In this document: positions 35,465 to 44,283 of the stretch, one piece after another
Position numbering within the stretch: position 1 is the stretch's first letter
Layout of the letters: every line of letters starts with the position of its first letter
Assembly (NCBI RefSeq): GCF_028289705.1
Contig: NZ_JANQOI010000087.1
Span: 124,001-188,000 of the forward strand
Origin: Pelagibius sp.
GTDB taxonomy: Bacteria > Pseudomonadota > Alphaproteobacteria > Kiloniellales > Kiloniellaceae
Length of the DNA: 64,000 nucleotides
Direction of reading: 5' to 3'
Notes under the pieces: generated by a model
The model's input: the letters and a program-made list of their open reading frames with translations, nothing else
Told to the model about the DNA's origin: nothing
Databases searched by the model: none
Translations under genes and position numbers: made by a program

Positions 35465-36835
35465 ATGCCAGGCAATCTGACCCTCGCCCAATTGAAAGAG
35501 ACAGTCGCCAAGGGGGCGATCGACACGGTGCTCGTCTGCATGGTGGACATGCAGGGCCGGCTGGTGGGCAAGCGCTTCCAGGCCGAGTTCTTCCTCGACT
35601 CCGCCAAAGACGAGACCCATGCCTGCAACTACCTGTTGGCCAACGATCTGGATATGGAGCCGGTGCCCGGCTACGAGGCCGCCAACTGGGCGCAGGGCTA
35701 TGGCGATTTCGTTCTGAAACCCGACCTCTCGACCCTGCGGCTGCTGCCCTGGCTGGAGGGCACGGCGCTGGTGCTCTGCGACGTGCTCGACCACCACGAC
35801 CACAAGGAGATCCCACATTCGCCGCGCGGCCTCCTGAAGGCCATGGCGGCGCGGCTGGCGGGCAAGGGCTACTCCGCCTATCTGGCCTCCGAACTGGAGT
35901 TCTACCTCTTCGACGAGACCTACGAGAGCGCCTACCTGAAGCACTACAACGATCTGAAGACCGCCGGCTATTACATCGAGGATTATCACATCTTCCAGAC
36001 CACCAAGGAGGAGGATGTGATGCGGGCCGTGCGCACCGGCCTGCAGGGCGCCGGCATCCCGGTGGAGAACTCCAAGGGCGAATGGGGGCCGGGCCAGGAG
36101 GAGATCAACGTCCGCTACACCAGCGCCCTGGAGATGGCCGACCGCCACACCATCCTGAAGAACGCGGTGAAGGAGATCGCCCACGCCAAGGGCAAGGCCG
36201 TCACCTTCATGGCCAAGTGGGACTACGAGCTGGCCGGCAACTCCTGCCACATCCACGCCTCGCTCTGGGACAAGGCCGGCAAGAAGCCGCTGTTCTACAG
36301 CGCCAAGGAGAAGTTCGGCATGTCGAAGCTGATGCGCCAGTTCCTGGCGGGCCAGCTCAAATACGCCGACGACATCACCTATTTCCTGGCGCCCTACATC
36401 AACTCCTACAAGCGCTTCCAGGTCGGCACCTTCGCGCCCACCAAGGCGGTCTGGAGCCGCGACAACCGCACCGCCGGTTTCCGGCTCTGCGGCGAGGACA
36501 CCAAAGCGGTGCGCATCGAATGCCGCGTCGGCGGCGCCGACCTCAACCCCTATCTCGCCTTTGCCGCGCTGCTGGCCGCCGGGCTTGCCGGCATCGAGGA
36601 GAAGCTGGACCTGCCCGATCCCTTCGTCGGCGATGCCTACTACGGCAAGCGCCTGCGCGAAGTGCCCAAGACCCTGCGCGAAGCCACCAAGGCTCTCGAC
36701 AAGTCGAAGATGCTGCGCGCCGCCTTCGGCGATGCGGTCATCGACCACTACGTCCACACCGCCGACTGGGAACAGCTCGAATACGATCGCCGGGTCACCG
36801 ACTGGGAACGCAAGCGCGGTTTCGAACGCGCCTAA
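35465..36835 (+). CDS. Second glutamine synthetase family protein
   Basis: A 456-residue glutamine synthetase superfamily ligase, clearly different from the one at 30479. Catalytic glutamates are Glu143 and Glu145 in SELEFYLFD, the ATP site is NSCHIHASLWD and the late arginine region is WSRDNRTAGFRL. It contains an unusual HHDHKE stretch near 110. The ATG at 35465 with GGAG about 10 nt upstream is preferred; an in-frame GTG at 35414 would add 17 residues. Probably a gamma-glutamyl ligase for an amine or amino acid rather than GlnA. It stands alone, followed by a palindromic repeat. Confidence 0.82.
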   Translation: MPGNLTLAQLKETVAKGAIDTVLVCMVDMQGRLVGKRFQAEFFLDSAKDETHACNYLLANDLDMEPVPGYEAANWAQGYGDFVLKPDLSTLRLLPWLEGTALVLCDVLDHHDHKEIPHSPRGLLKAMAARLAGKGYSAYLASELEFYLFDETYESAYLKHYNDLKTAGYYIEDYHIFQTTKEEDVMRAVRTGLQGAGIPVENSKGEWGPGQEEINVRYTSALEMADRHTILKNAVKEIAHAKGKAVTFMAKWDYELAGNSCHIHASLWDKAGKKPLFYSAKEKFGMSKLMRQFLAGQLKYADDITYFLAPYINSYKRFQVGTFAPTKAVWSRDNRTAGFRLCGEDTKAVRIECRVGGADLNPYLAFAALLAAGLAGIEEKLDLPDPFVGDAYYGKRLREVPKTLREATKALDKSKMLRAAFGDAVIDHYVHTADWEQLEYDRRVTDWERKRGFERA

Positions 36836-36873
36836 CGCCGCAAAGAATGGGCTGGTTGGCTGGGCCTGTGTTT

Positions 36874-36988
36874 GACCTCGTGGTTCGAGACGCCCCCTTG
36901 TTCCAAGGGGGCTCCTCACCATGAGGTCAATCAGTCCAACACTGTGCCTCACCCTGAGGAGGGCCGACAGGCCCGTCTCGAAGGGTGA
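36874..36988. repeat. Paired palindromic intergenic repeat (REP/BIME-like)
   Basis: Two inverted copies of an alphaproteobacterial REP-type unit. The left unit (36874-36928) runs from GACCTCGTGGTTCGAGACG to CTCCTCACCATGAGGTC and contains the perfect hairpin GCCCCCTTG-TTC-CAAGGGGGC at 36892-36912. The right unit (36947-36988) is CCTCACCCTGAGGAG to CGTCTCGAAGGGTGA. The shared words TCGAGACG and CTCCTCA in opposite orientation show the pairing. It fills much of the gap between the glutamine-synthetase-like and LacI genes and may end transcription of the former. Confidence 0.8.
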
Positions 36989-37126
36989 TTTGAACTCACC
37001 GCCGGAGTCCGGCACTGCCACCGGCAGGACCGGTCGGAAGGTATAACATCACCATCTGAGTTGCGCCCATCATCGATGCATGCAATGCTGCGTGCCTTGG
37101 GAGGACTGGGGGAGGCCTGGTGCCCC

Positions 37127-38152
37127 GTGGCGCGGATAACAATCCAGGACGTGGCGCGGGAGGCGGGCGTGAGTGTCGCCACCGTCGACCGTGTGCTCAA
37201 CCGCCGCAGCGGCGTGCGGGCCGAGACCGTCAAGCGGGTCGAGGCGGCCGCCGACAAGCTGGCCTATCAGCCGGACCGACTGGCGGCGCGGCTGGCGCGG
37301 GCGCGCGACTATCGCTTCTGTTTCATCCTCCCCACCGGCACCAACACCTTCATGCAGACCCTGCGGGCCGAGGTGGAGGGGACGGCCGAGCGCCTTTCGG
37401 CCGAGCGGGTGCGCATCGCCGTGCGCCTGGTCGATGTCTTCGACGCCATGGCGCTGGCGGAAGAACTGGAAAGCCTGGGCGACGATTTCGACGGTGTCGC
37501 CGTGGTCGCCCTCGACCACCCGGCGGTGCGCGAAGCCATCAACGGCCTGGTCGATGGGGGGGTCAAGGTGGTCACCCTGGTCTCCGACGCGCCGGGTGCC
37601 AAGCGGGTTCACTACGTCGGCATCGACAACACGGCGGCGGGGCGCACCGCGGCCATGCTGCTCGGGCGCTTCATCGGCCAGCGCGACGGCAAGGTGGGGC
37701 TGATCGCCGGCTCCCTGGCCCTGCGCGATCACGTCGAACGGCAGTTCGGTTTCGAGCAGGTCATGGCGCGTGAGTTTCCCCATCTGGAGGTGCTGCCGGT
37801 GCGCGAGGGCCGCGACGACTACGAGAAGGTTCAGGCGGTGACCGTCGCGCTGCTGGAGGAAACGCCCGATCTGGCGGGCATCTACAACGTCGGCGCCGGC
37901 AACCGCGGCATTGCCGCTGCGCTGGAGGCCGCCGGGCGCGCTCAGGAGGTCGTCTTCCTCGCCCACGACCTGACACCTTTTACCCGCAGGCTGCTGGTGC
38001 GTGGCATCATCGATGCCGTCGTCAATCAGGACCCCGGCCATCAGGCGCGTAGCGCCGCGCGGGTACTGCTTTCGTCCTGCGAGGGGACGCCCATCGTCGT
38101 CGATCAGGAGCGCATCCGCATCGACGTTTTCTTGCGGGACAACATTCCCTGA
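37127..38152 (+). CDS. LacI family transcriptional regulator
   Basis: A 341-residue LacI-type repressor. From the GTG at 37127 the product starts ARITIQDVAREAGVSVATVD, the normal LacI N-terminus, so this start is preferred over in-frame TTG 37061 and ATGs 37076 and 37085. HTH at 4-25, hinge near 50-58, then a periplasmic-binding-like sugar sensor. It lies 96 bp before a sugar isomerase gene in the same direction, and likely controls the polyol/ketose locus that follows. Confidence 0.9.
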   Translation: MARITIQDVAREAGVSVATVDRVLNRRSGVRAETVKRVEAAADKLAYQPDRLAARLARARDYRFCFILPTGTNTFMQTLRAEVEGTAERLSAERVRIAVRLVDVFDAMALAEELESLGDDFDGVAVVALDHPAVREAINGLVDGGVKVVTLVSDAPGAKRVHYVGIDNTAAGRTAAMLLGRFIGQRDGKVGLIAGSLALRDHVERQFGFEQVMAREFPHLEVLPVREGRDDYEKVQAVTVALLEETPDLAGIYNVGAGNRGIAAALEAAGRAQEVVFLAHDLTPFTRRLLVRGIIDAVVNQDPGHQARSAARVLLSSCEGTPIVVDQERIRIDVFLRDNIP

Positions 38153-38248
38153 CGTTCATCCCGGGCGGCGGTCGGGCGCCCGGACACGCCAACGCCGAGG
38201 CCCATCGCGGGCGAGACAACAAGGCACAGGTAACGGAGGAGATGCTCA

Positions 38249-39304
38249 ATGAAGACCATCAAGGGACCGGCGATCTTTCTCGCCCAGTTCGCTGGTGACG
38301 AAGCCCCTTTCAATTCGCTGGAGTCCATCGCCGGCTGGGCCTCCGCCCTCGGCTACAAGGGCGTGCAGATGCCGAGCTGGGACGGCCGCCTCTTCGATCT
38401 GAAGAAGGCCTCCGAGAGCAAGGACTACTGCGACGAGGTGAAGGGCACCCTGGCCGGTCACGGGCTGGAGATCACCGAGCTGTCCACCCATCTGCAGGGC
38501 CAGCTCGTTGCGGTCCACCCCGCCTATGACGACGCCTTCGACGGCTTTGCGGCCCCGGAGGTGCGCGGCAATCCAAAGGCGCGCCAGGAATGGGCGGTCG
38601 ATCAGATGATGCGCGCCGCCAAGGCCTCCGAGAACCTGGGGCTGACCGCCCATGTTACCTTCTCCGGGGCGCTCGCCTGGCCCTACATCTATCCCTGGCC
38701 GCAGCGCCCGGCGGGTCTGGTGGAGACCGCCTTCGACGAACTGGCCGGCCGCTGGCGGCCGATTATGGACGCCTTCGATGCCGCCGGCGTCGATCTCTGC
38801 TACGAGATCCATCCCGGCGAGGACCTGCACGACGGCGTGACCTTCGAGATGTTCCTGGAGCGGCTCGGCAACCATCCGCGCTGCAACATGCTCTACGATC
38901 CCAGCCACTATGTCCTGCAGGCGCTGGACTACCTCGAGCACATCGACATCTATCACGACCGCATCAAGATCTTTCACGTGAAGGACGCGGAGCTGAACCC
39001 GACCGGCCGCCAGGGTGTTTACGGCGGCTATCAGTCCTGGGTGAACCGCGCCGGGCGCTTCCGCTCCCTGGGCGACGGTCAGGTCGACTTCGTCGGTATC
39101 TTCTCCAAGCTCACGGGCTACGGTTTCGACGGCTGGGCGGTGCTGGAATGGGAGTGCTGCCTGAAGCACCCCGAGGACGGCGCGCGCGAGGGGGCGACCT
39201 TCATCCGCGACCACATCATCCGGGTCACCGAAAAGGCCTTCGACGACTTCGCCGAGGGCGGCAGCGACGAAGCCGCCAACCGCCGCATGCTCGGCATCGT
39301 CTAG
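38249..39304 (+). CDS. Sugar phosphate isomerase/epimerase (xylose isomerase-like TIM barrel)
   Basis: A 351-residue xylose isomerase-like TIM-barrel protein. Candidate metal ligands are Glu in LCYEIHPGED, Asp/His in LYDPSHYVLQ, His in IFHVKDAEL and Glu in VLEWECCL. Such proteins isomerise or epimerise sugars or polyol derivatives at a divalent metal. RBS GGAGGAG precedes the start. It is 10 bp from the Gfo/Idh/MocA gene. Together these two enzymes likely convert an imported sugar or polyol into the ketose for the DhaKLM kinase. Substrate unknown. Confidence 0.87.
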   Translation: MKTIKGPAIFLAQFAGDEAPFNSLESIAGWASALGYKGVQMPSWDGRLFDLKKASESKDYCDEVKGTLAGHGLEITELSTHLQGQLVAVHPAYDDAFDGFAAPEVRGNPKARQEWAVDQMMRAAKASENLGLTAHVTFSGALAWPYIYPWPQRPAGLVETAFDELAGRWRPIMDAFDAAGVDLCYEIHPGEDLHDGVTFEMFLERLGNHPRCNMLYDPSHYVLQALDYLEHIDIYHDRIKIFHVKDAELNPTGRQGVYGGYQSWVNRAGRFRSLGDGQVDFVGIFSKLTGYGFDGWAVLEWECCLKHPEDGAREGATFIRDHIIRVTEKAFDDFAEGGSDEAANRRMLGIV

Positions 39305-39314
39305 GGAGGCCGGC

Positions 39315-40487
39315 ATGACCATCGAAGGACGCGACGAAGACCTGAGCGGCGGGCGCATCCGCCTGGGCATGGTGGGCGGCGGGCAGGGCGCCTTCATCGG
39401 CGCTGTGCACCGGCTGGCGGCGCGCATGGACGACCACTACAGCCTCGTGGCCGGGGCGCTCTCCTCCCAGAAGAAGCGCGCCGTGGCTTCGGCGCTGGAA
39501 CTGGGCATCTCCAGCGACCGTGCTTACGGTTCCTATGAGGAAATGGCCGCCAAGGAGTCCAAGCGGCCCGACGGCATCGAGGCGGTGGCCATCGTCACGC
39601 CGAACCACATGCACGCGCCGGTCGCGCGCGCCTTCCTCAAGGCCGGCATCCATGTCATCTGCGACAAACCGCTGACCACCACGGTCAAGGAGGCCAAGGA
39701 CCTGGTGCAGCGGACGAAGAAGGCCAAGCGCCTCTTCGCCGTGACCTACAACTACTCGGGCTATCCGTTGATCCGCCAGGCGCGGGGCATGGTGGCGGCG
39801 GGCGACCTCGGGCCCATCCGGGTGGTGCAAGCGGAATACCCGCAGGACTGGCTGACCGAGCGCCTGGAGCAGACCGGCCAGAAGCAGGCCAAGTGGCGCA
39901 CCGACCCCAAGCAGTCCGGGGCCGGCGGCTGCGTCGGCGACATCGGCACCCACGCCTATCATCTCGCCTGCTTCGTCTCCGGGCTTACCCTGGACTCGCT
40001 CTGCGCCGACCTCAGCACCTTCGTGAAGGGCCGCAAGGTCGACGACAACGTCAACGTAATGCTGCGCTTCAAAGGCGGCGCCCGGGGCATGCTCTGGGCC
40101 AGCCAGGTGGCGCCGGGCAACGAGAATGCCCTGCGTCTGCGCGTCTACGGCACCAAGGGCGGCCTGGAATGGAGCCAGGAGAACCCCAACGAGCTGTGGC
40201 ACACGCCCTACGGCCAGCCGCGCCGGCTGATCACCCGCGCCGGCAGCGGCGCCGATGCCGAGGCGGCGCGCATGACCCGGGTGCCGCCCGGCCATCCGGA
40301 GGGCTACCTGGAAGGCTTCGCCAATCTCTACGCGGAGATCGCCGCCGCCATCCGTGCCGGGCGCTCAGGGGCGAAACCCGACCCCGCGGTGACCTTCCCG
40401 ACGGTGGCCGACGGCCTCAGCGGCGTCGCCTTCGTCGAAGCGGCAGTGCGCTCCAGCGCCAAGGGCGCGGTCTGGGTGAAGGCCTGA
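39315..40487 (+). CDS. Gfo/Idh/MocA family oxidoreductase
   Basis: A 390-residue NAD(P)-dependent sugar/polyol dehydrogenase. Rossmann motif GMVGGGQGAFIGAVH at about 18-32; the catalytic motif is DKP with Lys118 (HVICDKPLTTT), a variant of EKP; Asp209 and His213 in GDIGTHAYH complete the site. Family enzymes oxidise sugars, inositols or polyols. A short CGGCG-GGG-CGCCG hairpin directly follows the stop. Coupled by position to the isomerase and ahead of the ABC importer. Confidence 0.9.
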   Translation: MTIEGRDEDLSGGRIRLGMVGGGQGAFIGAVHRLAARMDDHYSLVAGALSSQKKRAVASALELGISSDRAYGSYEEMAAKESKRPDGIEAVAIVTPNHMHAPVARAFLKAGIHVICDKPLTTTVKEAKDLVQRTKKAKRLFAVTYNYSGYPLIRQARGMVAAGDLGPIRVVQAEYPQDWLTERLEQTGQKQAKWRTDPKQSGAGGCVGDIGTHAYHLACFVSGLTLDSLCADLSTFVKGRKVDDNVNVMLRFKGGARGMLWASQVAPGNENALRLRVYGTKGGLEWSQENPNELWHTPYGQPRRLITRAGSGADAEAARMTRVPPGHPEGYLEGFANLYAEIAAAIRAGRSGAKPDPAVTFPTVADGLSGVAFVEAAVRSSAKGAVWVKA

Positions 40488-40516
40488 CGGCGGGGCGCCG
40501 ATTTGCCGCTTGCGAT

Positions 40517-40542
40517 GTTTAGTAAAATGAAGTTTACTAAAC
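40517..40542. promoter_or_regulatory. Perfect palindromic operator GTTTAGTAAA-N6-TTTACTAAAC
   Basis: A perfect 10-bp inverted repeat with the 6-nt spacer ATGAAG, AT-rich in a GC-rich background, 197 bp before the binding-protein gene of the importer. The arms lack the central CG of typical LacI operators and look more like sites of ROK- or GntR-type repressors. The 251-bp gap it sits in must contain the importer promoter. Confidence 0.65.
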
Positions 40543-40738
40543 TCAATAAATAAACAAGTGCCGGGGCGATTTTGACCCTGGCCGGGAGGGGGAACACCGT
40601 CAAAACCATCTCCAGACAGACGAGACCTCAACGAGATTCAGTGCGCCGGCGCAGTGTCTGTATGGCGCGGTGTCTGAATGGCGCAGCGGCAACCGGTTCT
40701 GCCCGCGCCGCAACAACGAGCCCTAGGGAGGAATAACG

Positions 40739-42070
40739 ATGAAGAAGGTTCTTGCCTTAGCGAGCGCGGTCTCCGCCGCGGCCCTCGCTCTTACCGCACC
40801 GGTCGGCGAGGCCAAAGCGCAGTCGACCGAGCTGACGCTTTGCTGGGCGGCGTGGGACCCGGCCAACGCGCTCGTCGAGCTTTCCAAGGATTTCACGGCC
40901 CAGTCGGGCATCGGCATGAAGTTCGAGTTCGTGCCCTGGCCGAACTTCGCCGACCGCATGCTCAACGAACTGAACTCCGGCGGCAAGCTCTGCGACCTGA
41001 TGATCGGGGACAGCCAGTGGATCGGCGGCGGTGCCGAGAACGGCCACTACGTGAAGCTCAACGACTTCTTCGACAGAGAAGGCATCTCCATGGACGACTT
41101 CGCCCCGGCGACCGTCTATGCCTATTCGACCTGGCCGAAGGGCGAGCCGAACTACTACGCCCTGCCGGCCATGGGCGATGCCAATGCCTGGTTCTACCGC
41201 AAGGACTGGTTCGCGCGGGCGGACCTGCAGTCTGAGTTCAAGGCGAAGTACGGCCGCGATCTGGCACCGCCCAAGACCCAGCTCGAGCTCAAGGACGTTG
41301 CCGAGTTCTTCCAGGGGCGGGAGATCGACGGCCAGAAGCGTTACGGCGCCGCGATCTTCACCGAGCGTGGCTCGGAAGGGATCACCATGGGCGCCACCGG
41401 CGCGCTCTACGCCTGGGGCTTCAAGTACGAGAACACCCCCGGCAAGTACGACATGGAGGGCGCGGTGAATTCCGCCGACGCCGTGGCGGCGCTGGAGTAC
41501 TACAAGGAGCTTTACAAGTGCTGCACGCCTCCGGGCTATACCGACAGCTACATGCAGGAAAGCCTGGATGCCTTCAAGTCCGGCCAGGTGGCCATGGCGA
41601 TGAACTGGTTTGCCTTCTTCCCCGGCCTCCACAAGGACGAGCAGGTGGGCGGCGACAAGATCGGCTTCTTCGTGAATCCTGGCCAGAAGGTCGAAGCCTC
41701 GACCCTCGGCGGTCAGGGCATCTCCGTGGTGTCCTATTCCGACAAGCAGGAAGAAGCGCTGCAGTACATTAAGTGGTTCGCGCAGCCGGACGTGCAGAAG
41801 AAGTGGTGGGCGCTGGGCGGCTACTCCTGCCACGTCGCGGTGCTGAACGATCCTTCCTTCAAGGAGAGCCAGCCCTTCGCGGCCGACTTCTTGCTGGCCA
41901 TGGACGGCGTTCAGGACTTCTGGCAGGAGCCGGCCTATGCCGAGCTGCTGCTGGCCATGCAGAAGCGTCTGCATGACTACATCGTGGCCGACCAGGGCAC
42001 CGCCCAGGAAGCCCTCGACAAGCTGATCGAGGATTGGACCGAAACCTTCGAAGACGAAGGCAAGCTCTAG
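40739..42070 (+). CDS. Carbohydrate/polyol ABC transporter substrate-binding protein (GlpV-like)
   Basis: A 443-residue family 1 extracellular binding protein. Signal peptide MKKVLALASAVSAAALALTA with a likely cut after EAKAQ; the mature protein begins STELTLCWAAWDPANALVEL. Downstream order (two permeases, a roughly 70-residue membrane protein, two ATPases) matches the glycerol importer glpSTPQUV described in Rhizobium leguminosarum, so glycerol or another polyol is a reasonable ligand. GGGAGGAA lies 8 nt before the start. Confidence 0.87.
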   Translation: MKKVLALASAVSAAALALTAPVGEAKAQSTELTLCWAAWDPANALVELSKDFTAQSGIGMKFEFVPWPNFADRMLNELNSGGKLCDLMIGDSQWIGGGAENGHYVKLNDFFDREGISMDDFAPATVYAYSTWPKGEPNYYALPAMGDANAWFYRKDWFARADLQSEFKAKYGRDLAPPKTQLELKDVAEFFQGREIDGQKRYGAAIFTERGSEGITMGATGALYAWGFKYENTPGKYDMEGAVNSADAVAALEYYKELYKCCTPPGYTDSYMQESLDAFKSGQVAMAMNWFAFFPGLHKDEQVGGDKIGFFVNPGQKVEASTLGGQGISVVSYSDKQEEALQYIKWFAQPDVQKKWWALGGYSCHVAVLNDPSFKESQPFAADFLLAMDGVQDFWQEPAYAELLLAMQKRLHDYIVADQGTAQEALDKLIEDWTETFEDEGKL

Positions 42071-42088
42071 GCGGTAAGATTGTGCCGA

Positions 42089-42124
42089 GCCCCGGCCCCT
42101 GCGCAGTCATGCGGGGGCCGGGGC
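42089..42124 (+). promoter_or_regulatory. Intra-operon stem-loop after the GlpV-like gene
   Basis: A perfect 11-bp inverted repeat, GCCCCGGCCCC / GGGGCCGGGGC, with a 14-nt loop, lies between the binding-protein stop and the first permease start. No T-run follows. It is well placed to stabilise the binding-protein message and dampen readthrough. Confidence 0.7.
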
Positions 42125-42155
42125 CGGTGCGGCCCCTTGTGCTGACAGAACTCCG

Positions 42156-43118
42156 ATGACCGAGACCTCGCCCATCCAGCGTGTCGCCGATTCCGTGGCG
42201 CTCTCGACGCCGCCGCGGATGGCCGGCCAGATCCGCGGCCTCTCCGACCGCGCCATCGCCTGGCTCTTCGTGACGCCGACGATCCTGTTGCTACTGGCGA
42301 TCAACATCTTCCCGCTGGTGTGGACGATCTATCTCTCCTTCACCAACTACAAGGCCAACCGGCTGAACCGCGAAGTGAAGTGGATCGGACTCAAGAATTA
42401 TGAGCGGGTGCTGACCGATTCCGATATCTGGCACACCCTACAGGTGACCGCGCACTTCGTCTGCTGGACCATGTTCTTCCAGGTGATCCTCGGTTTCGGC
42501 CTGGCCTGGCTGATCAACAAGCAGTTCCGCGGCCATTCCTTCTGGACCACCCTGATCCTGCTGCCGATGATGCTCTCGCCCGCGGTGGTGGGGAACTTCT
42601 GGACCTTCCTCTATCAGCCGCAGATCGGCCTCTTCAACTACGTGGTCGGCTTCTTCGCCGGGGTCGATCCCTCGTCCTTCCAGATGATCGGCGAGGTCAA
42701 TCTGGCGCCCTGGGCCATCATCATCGTCGACACCTGGATGTGGACGCCCTACGTGATGCTGATCTGCCTCGCCGGGCTGCGGTCGATACCCGATTACATC
42801 TACGAGGCCGCGGAGGTCGACCGCGCCTCCAAGTGGCGGCAGTTCTGGTCCATCACCGTGCCGATGGTGCTGCCGTTCCTGATGCTGGCGGTGCTGTTCC
42901 GGGTGATCGAGAACTTCAAGATGTTCGACCTGGTGGTGGAACTCACCTCCGGTGGACCGGGTTCCGTCACCGAACTGGCCTCCATCAACCTCAAGCGCGA
43001 GGCTTTTGAGAAGTGGCGCACCGGCTACTCCTCGGCCTTCGCCATCATCCTTTTCGTCACGGTCTTCGGCGTCGCCAACATCTACGTGAAGGCCCTCAAC
43101 AAGGTGAAGCAGCGATGA
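42156..43118 (+). CDS. Carbohydrate/polyol ABC permease (GlpP-like)
   Basis: A 320-residue CUT1-type permease of the MalF family with a first membrane segment at about 33-55 and the EAA loop YEAAEVDRASKWRQFWSITVP. It lies just after the strong hairpin that follows the binding-protein gene. Its stop overlaps the start of the second permease (ATGA). The two permeases form the membrane channel. Confidence 0.9.
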   Translation: MTETSPIQRVADSVALSTPPRMAGQIRGLSDRAIAWLFVTPTILLLLAINIFPLVWTIYLSFTNYKANRLNREVKWIGLKNYERVLTDSDIWHTLQVTAHFVCWTMFFQVILGFGLAWLINKQFRGHSFWTTLILLPMMLSPAVVGNFWTFLYQPQIGLFNYVVGFFAGVDPSSFQMIGEVNLAPWAIIIVDTWMWTPYVMLICLAGLRSIPDYIYEAAEVDRASKWRQFWSITVPMVLPFLMLAVLFRVIENFKMFDLVVELTSGGPGSVTELASINLKREAFEKWRTGYSSAFAIILFVTVFGVANIYVKALNKVKQR

Positions 43119-44065
43119 GTGCGAGCACAGCCAACTCGGTGGTCGAGCCGAAGCCCTGGGCGCGCCGTCTCGCCGGTGCCGCCGTGGTGCTCTACGCGCT
43201 GATCACCATCGTGCCGCTGATCTGGATCTTCCTGACCGGCTTCAAGACACCGCCGGATTCCATCTCCTATCCGCCGAAGGTGATCTTCGAGCCGTCGCTG
43301 GAAGGCTATGTGAACCTCTTCACCACGCGCACTCGCCAGACCGCCGAGTACATGGCCTCCCTGCCGCCGCCGGAGAACTGGGTGGAGCGCCTGGTGCGCG
43401 ACCGCAACATGGTGATCGCCGGGCCGTCGAAGTTCGGCGAGCGCTTCCTCAACTCCATCATCATCGGTTTCGGCTCGACCTTCCTCTCGGTCTTCCTGGG
43501 AACGCTCGCGGCCTATGCATTTTCGCGCTTCAAGGTGCCGCTGAAGGACGACCTCATGTTCTTCATCCTGAGCACCCGGATGATGCCGCCCATCGCGGTG
43601 GCCATTCCCATTTTCCTGATGTATCGCACCCTCGGCCTCTCGGACACGCATCTCGGCATGATCCTGCTCTACACCGCGGTGAACATCTCGCTCGCCGTCT
43701 GGCTGCTGAAGGGCTTCATCGACGAGATCCCGAAGGAGTACGAGGAGGCGGCGCTGATCGACGGCTACACCCGCCTGCAGGCCTTTGTGAAGGTGGTGCT
43801 GCCTCAGGCCGCCACCGGCATCGCCGCCACCGCCATCTTCTGCCTGATCTTCGCCTGGAACGAATATGCCTTCGCGCTGCTGCTGACCTCCGGCACGGCC
43901 CAGACGGCGCCGCCCTTCATCCCGACCATCATCGGCGAGGGCGGGCTGGACTGGCCGGCGGTGGCCGCCGGGGCGACTCTGTTCCTCATCCCCATCGTCG
44001 TCTTCACCATCCTGCTGCGCAAACACCTGCTGCGCGGGATTACTTTCGGGGCGGTCCGGAAATGA
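43115..44065 (+). CDS. Carbohydrate/polyol ABC permease (GlpQ-like)
   Basis: A 316-residue MalG-type permease with EAA loop EEAALIDGYTRLQAFVKVVLP. Start ATG 43115 overlaps the previous stop, and the next gene starts inside its own stop (ATGA). A hydrophilic insert at about 68-105 (TTRTRQTAEYMASLPPPENW) enlarges the first periplasmic loop compared with plain MalG proteins. Confidence 0.9.
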   Translation: MSASTANSVVEPKPWARRLAGAAVVLYALITIVPLIWIFLTGFKTPPDSISYPPKVIFEPSLEGYVNLFTTRTRQTAEYMASLPPPENWVERLVRDRNMVIAGPSKFGERFLNSIIIGFGSTFLSVFLGTLAAYAFSRFKVPLKDDLMFFILSTRMMPPIAVAIPIFLMYRTLGLSDTHLGMILLYTAVNISLAVWLLKGFIDEIPKEYEEAALIDGYTRLQAFVKVVLPQAATGIAATAIFCLIFAWNEYAFALLLTSGTAQTAPPFIPTIIGEGGLDWPAVAAGATLFLIPIVVFTILLRKHLLRGITFGAVRK

Positions 44066-44274
44066 GCACCAACGGCAAATCCGACACGCCCTCGCTGCTG
44101 ACCCGCTTCCTGCGCCTGCGCCGCGGGCCCTGGGAGAACCTGGCGACGGTGATCATCGCCGTGGGCACCTTCATGCTGATGCAGCCCTTTTTCCTGGAGC
44201 TCTTCACCTATTCCTTCGTGACCATCCTGACCGGCACGGTGATGTTCATCATCGTCAGCCACTTCCCGGAGTGA
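44062..44274 (+). CDS. Small membrane protein of the polyol ABC operon (GlpU-like)
   Basis: A 70-residue protein with two hydrophobic segments (about 27-42 and 48-65) after a basic N-terminus (LLTRFLRLRRGPWENLATV). Its start overlaps the permease stop (ATGA) and it ends 9 bp before the first ATPase gene, so it is translated with the transporter. The position matches GlpU, a small protein of unknown role in rhizobial glycerol importer operons. It may be an accessory subunit of the membrane complex; no activity is known. Confidence 0.8.
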   Translation: MSTNGKSDTPSLLTRFLRLRRGPWENLATVIIAVGTFMLMQPFFLELFTYSFVTILTGTVMFIIVSHFPE

Positions 44275-44283
44275 GGTGGGACG

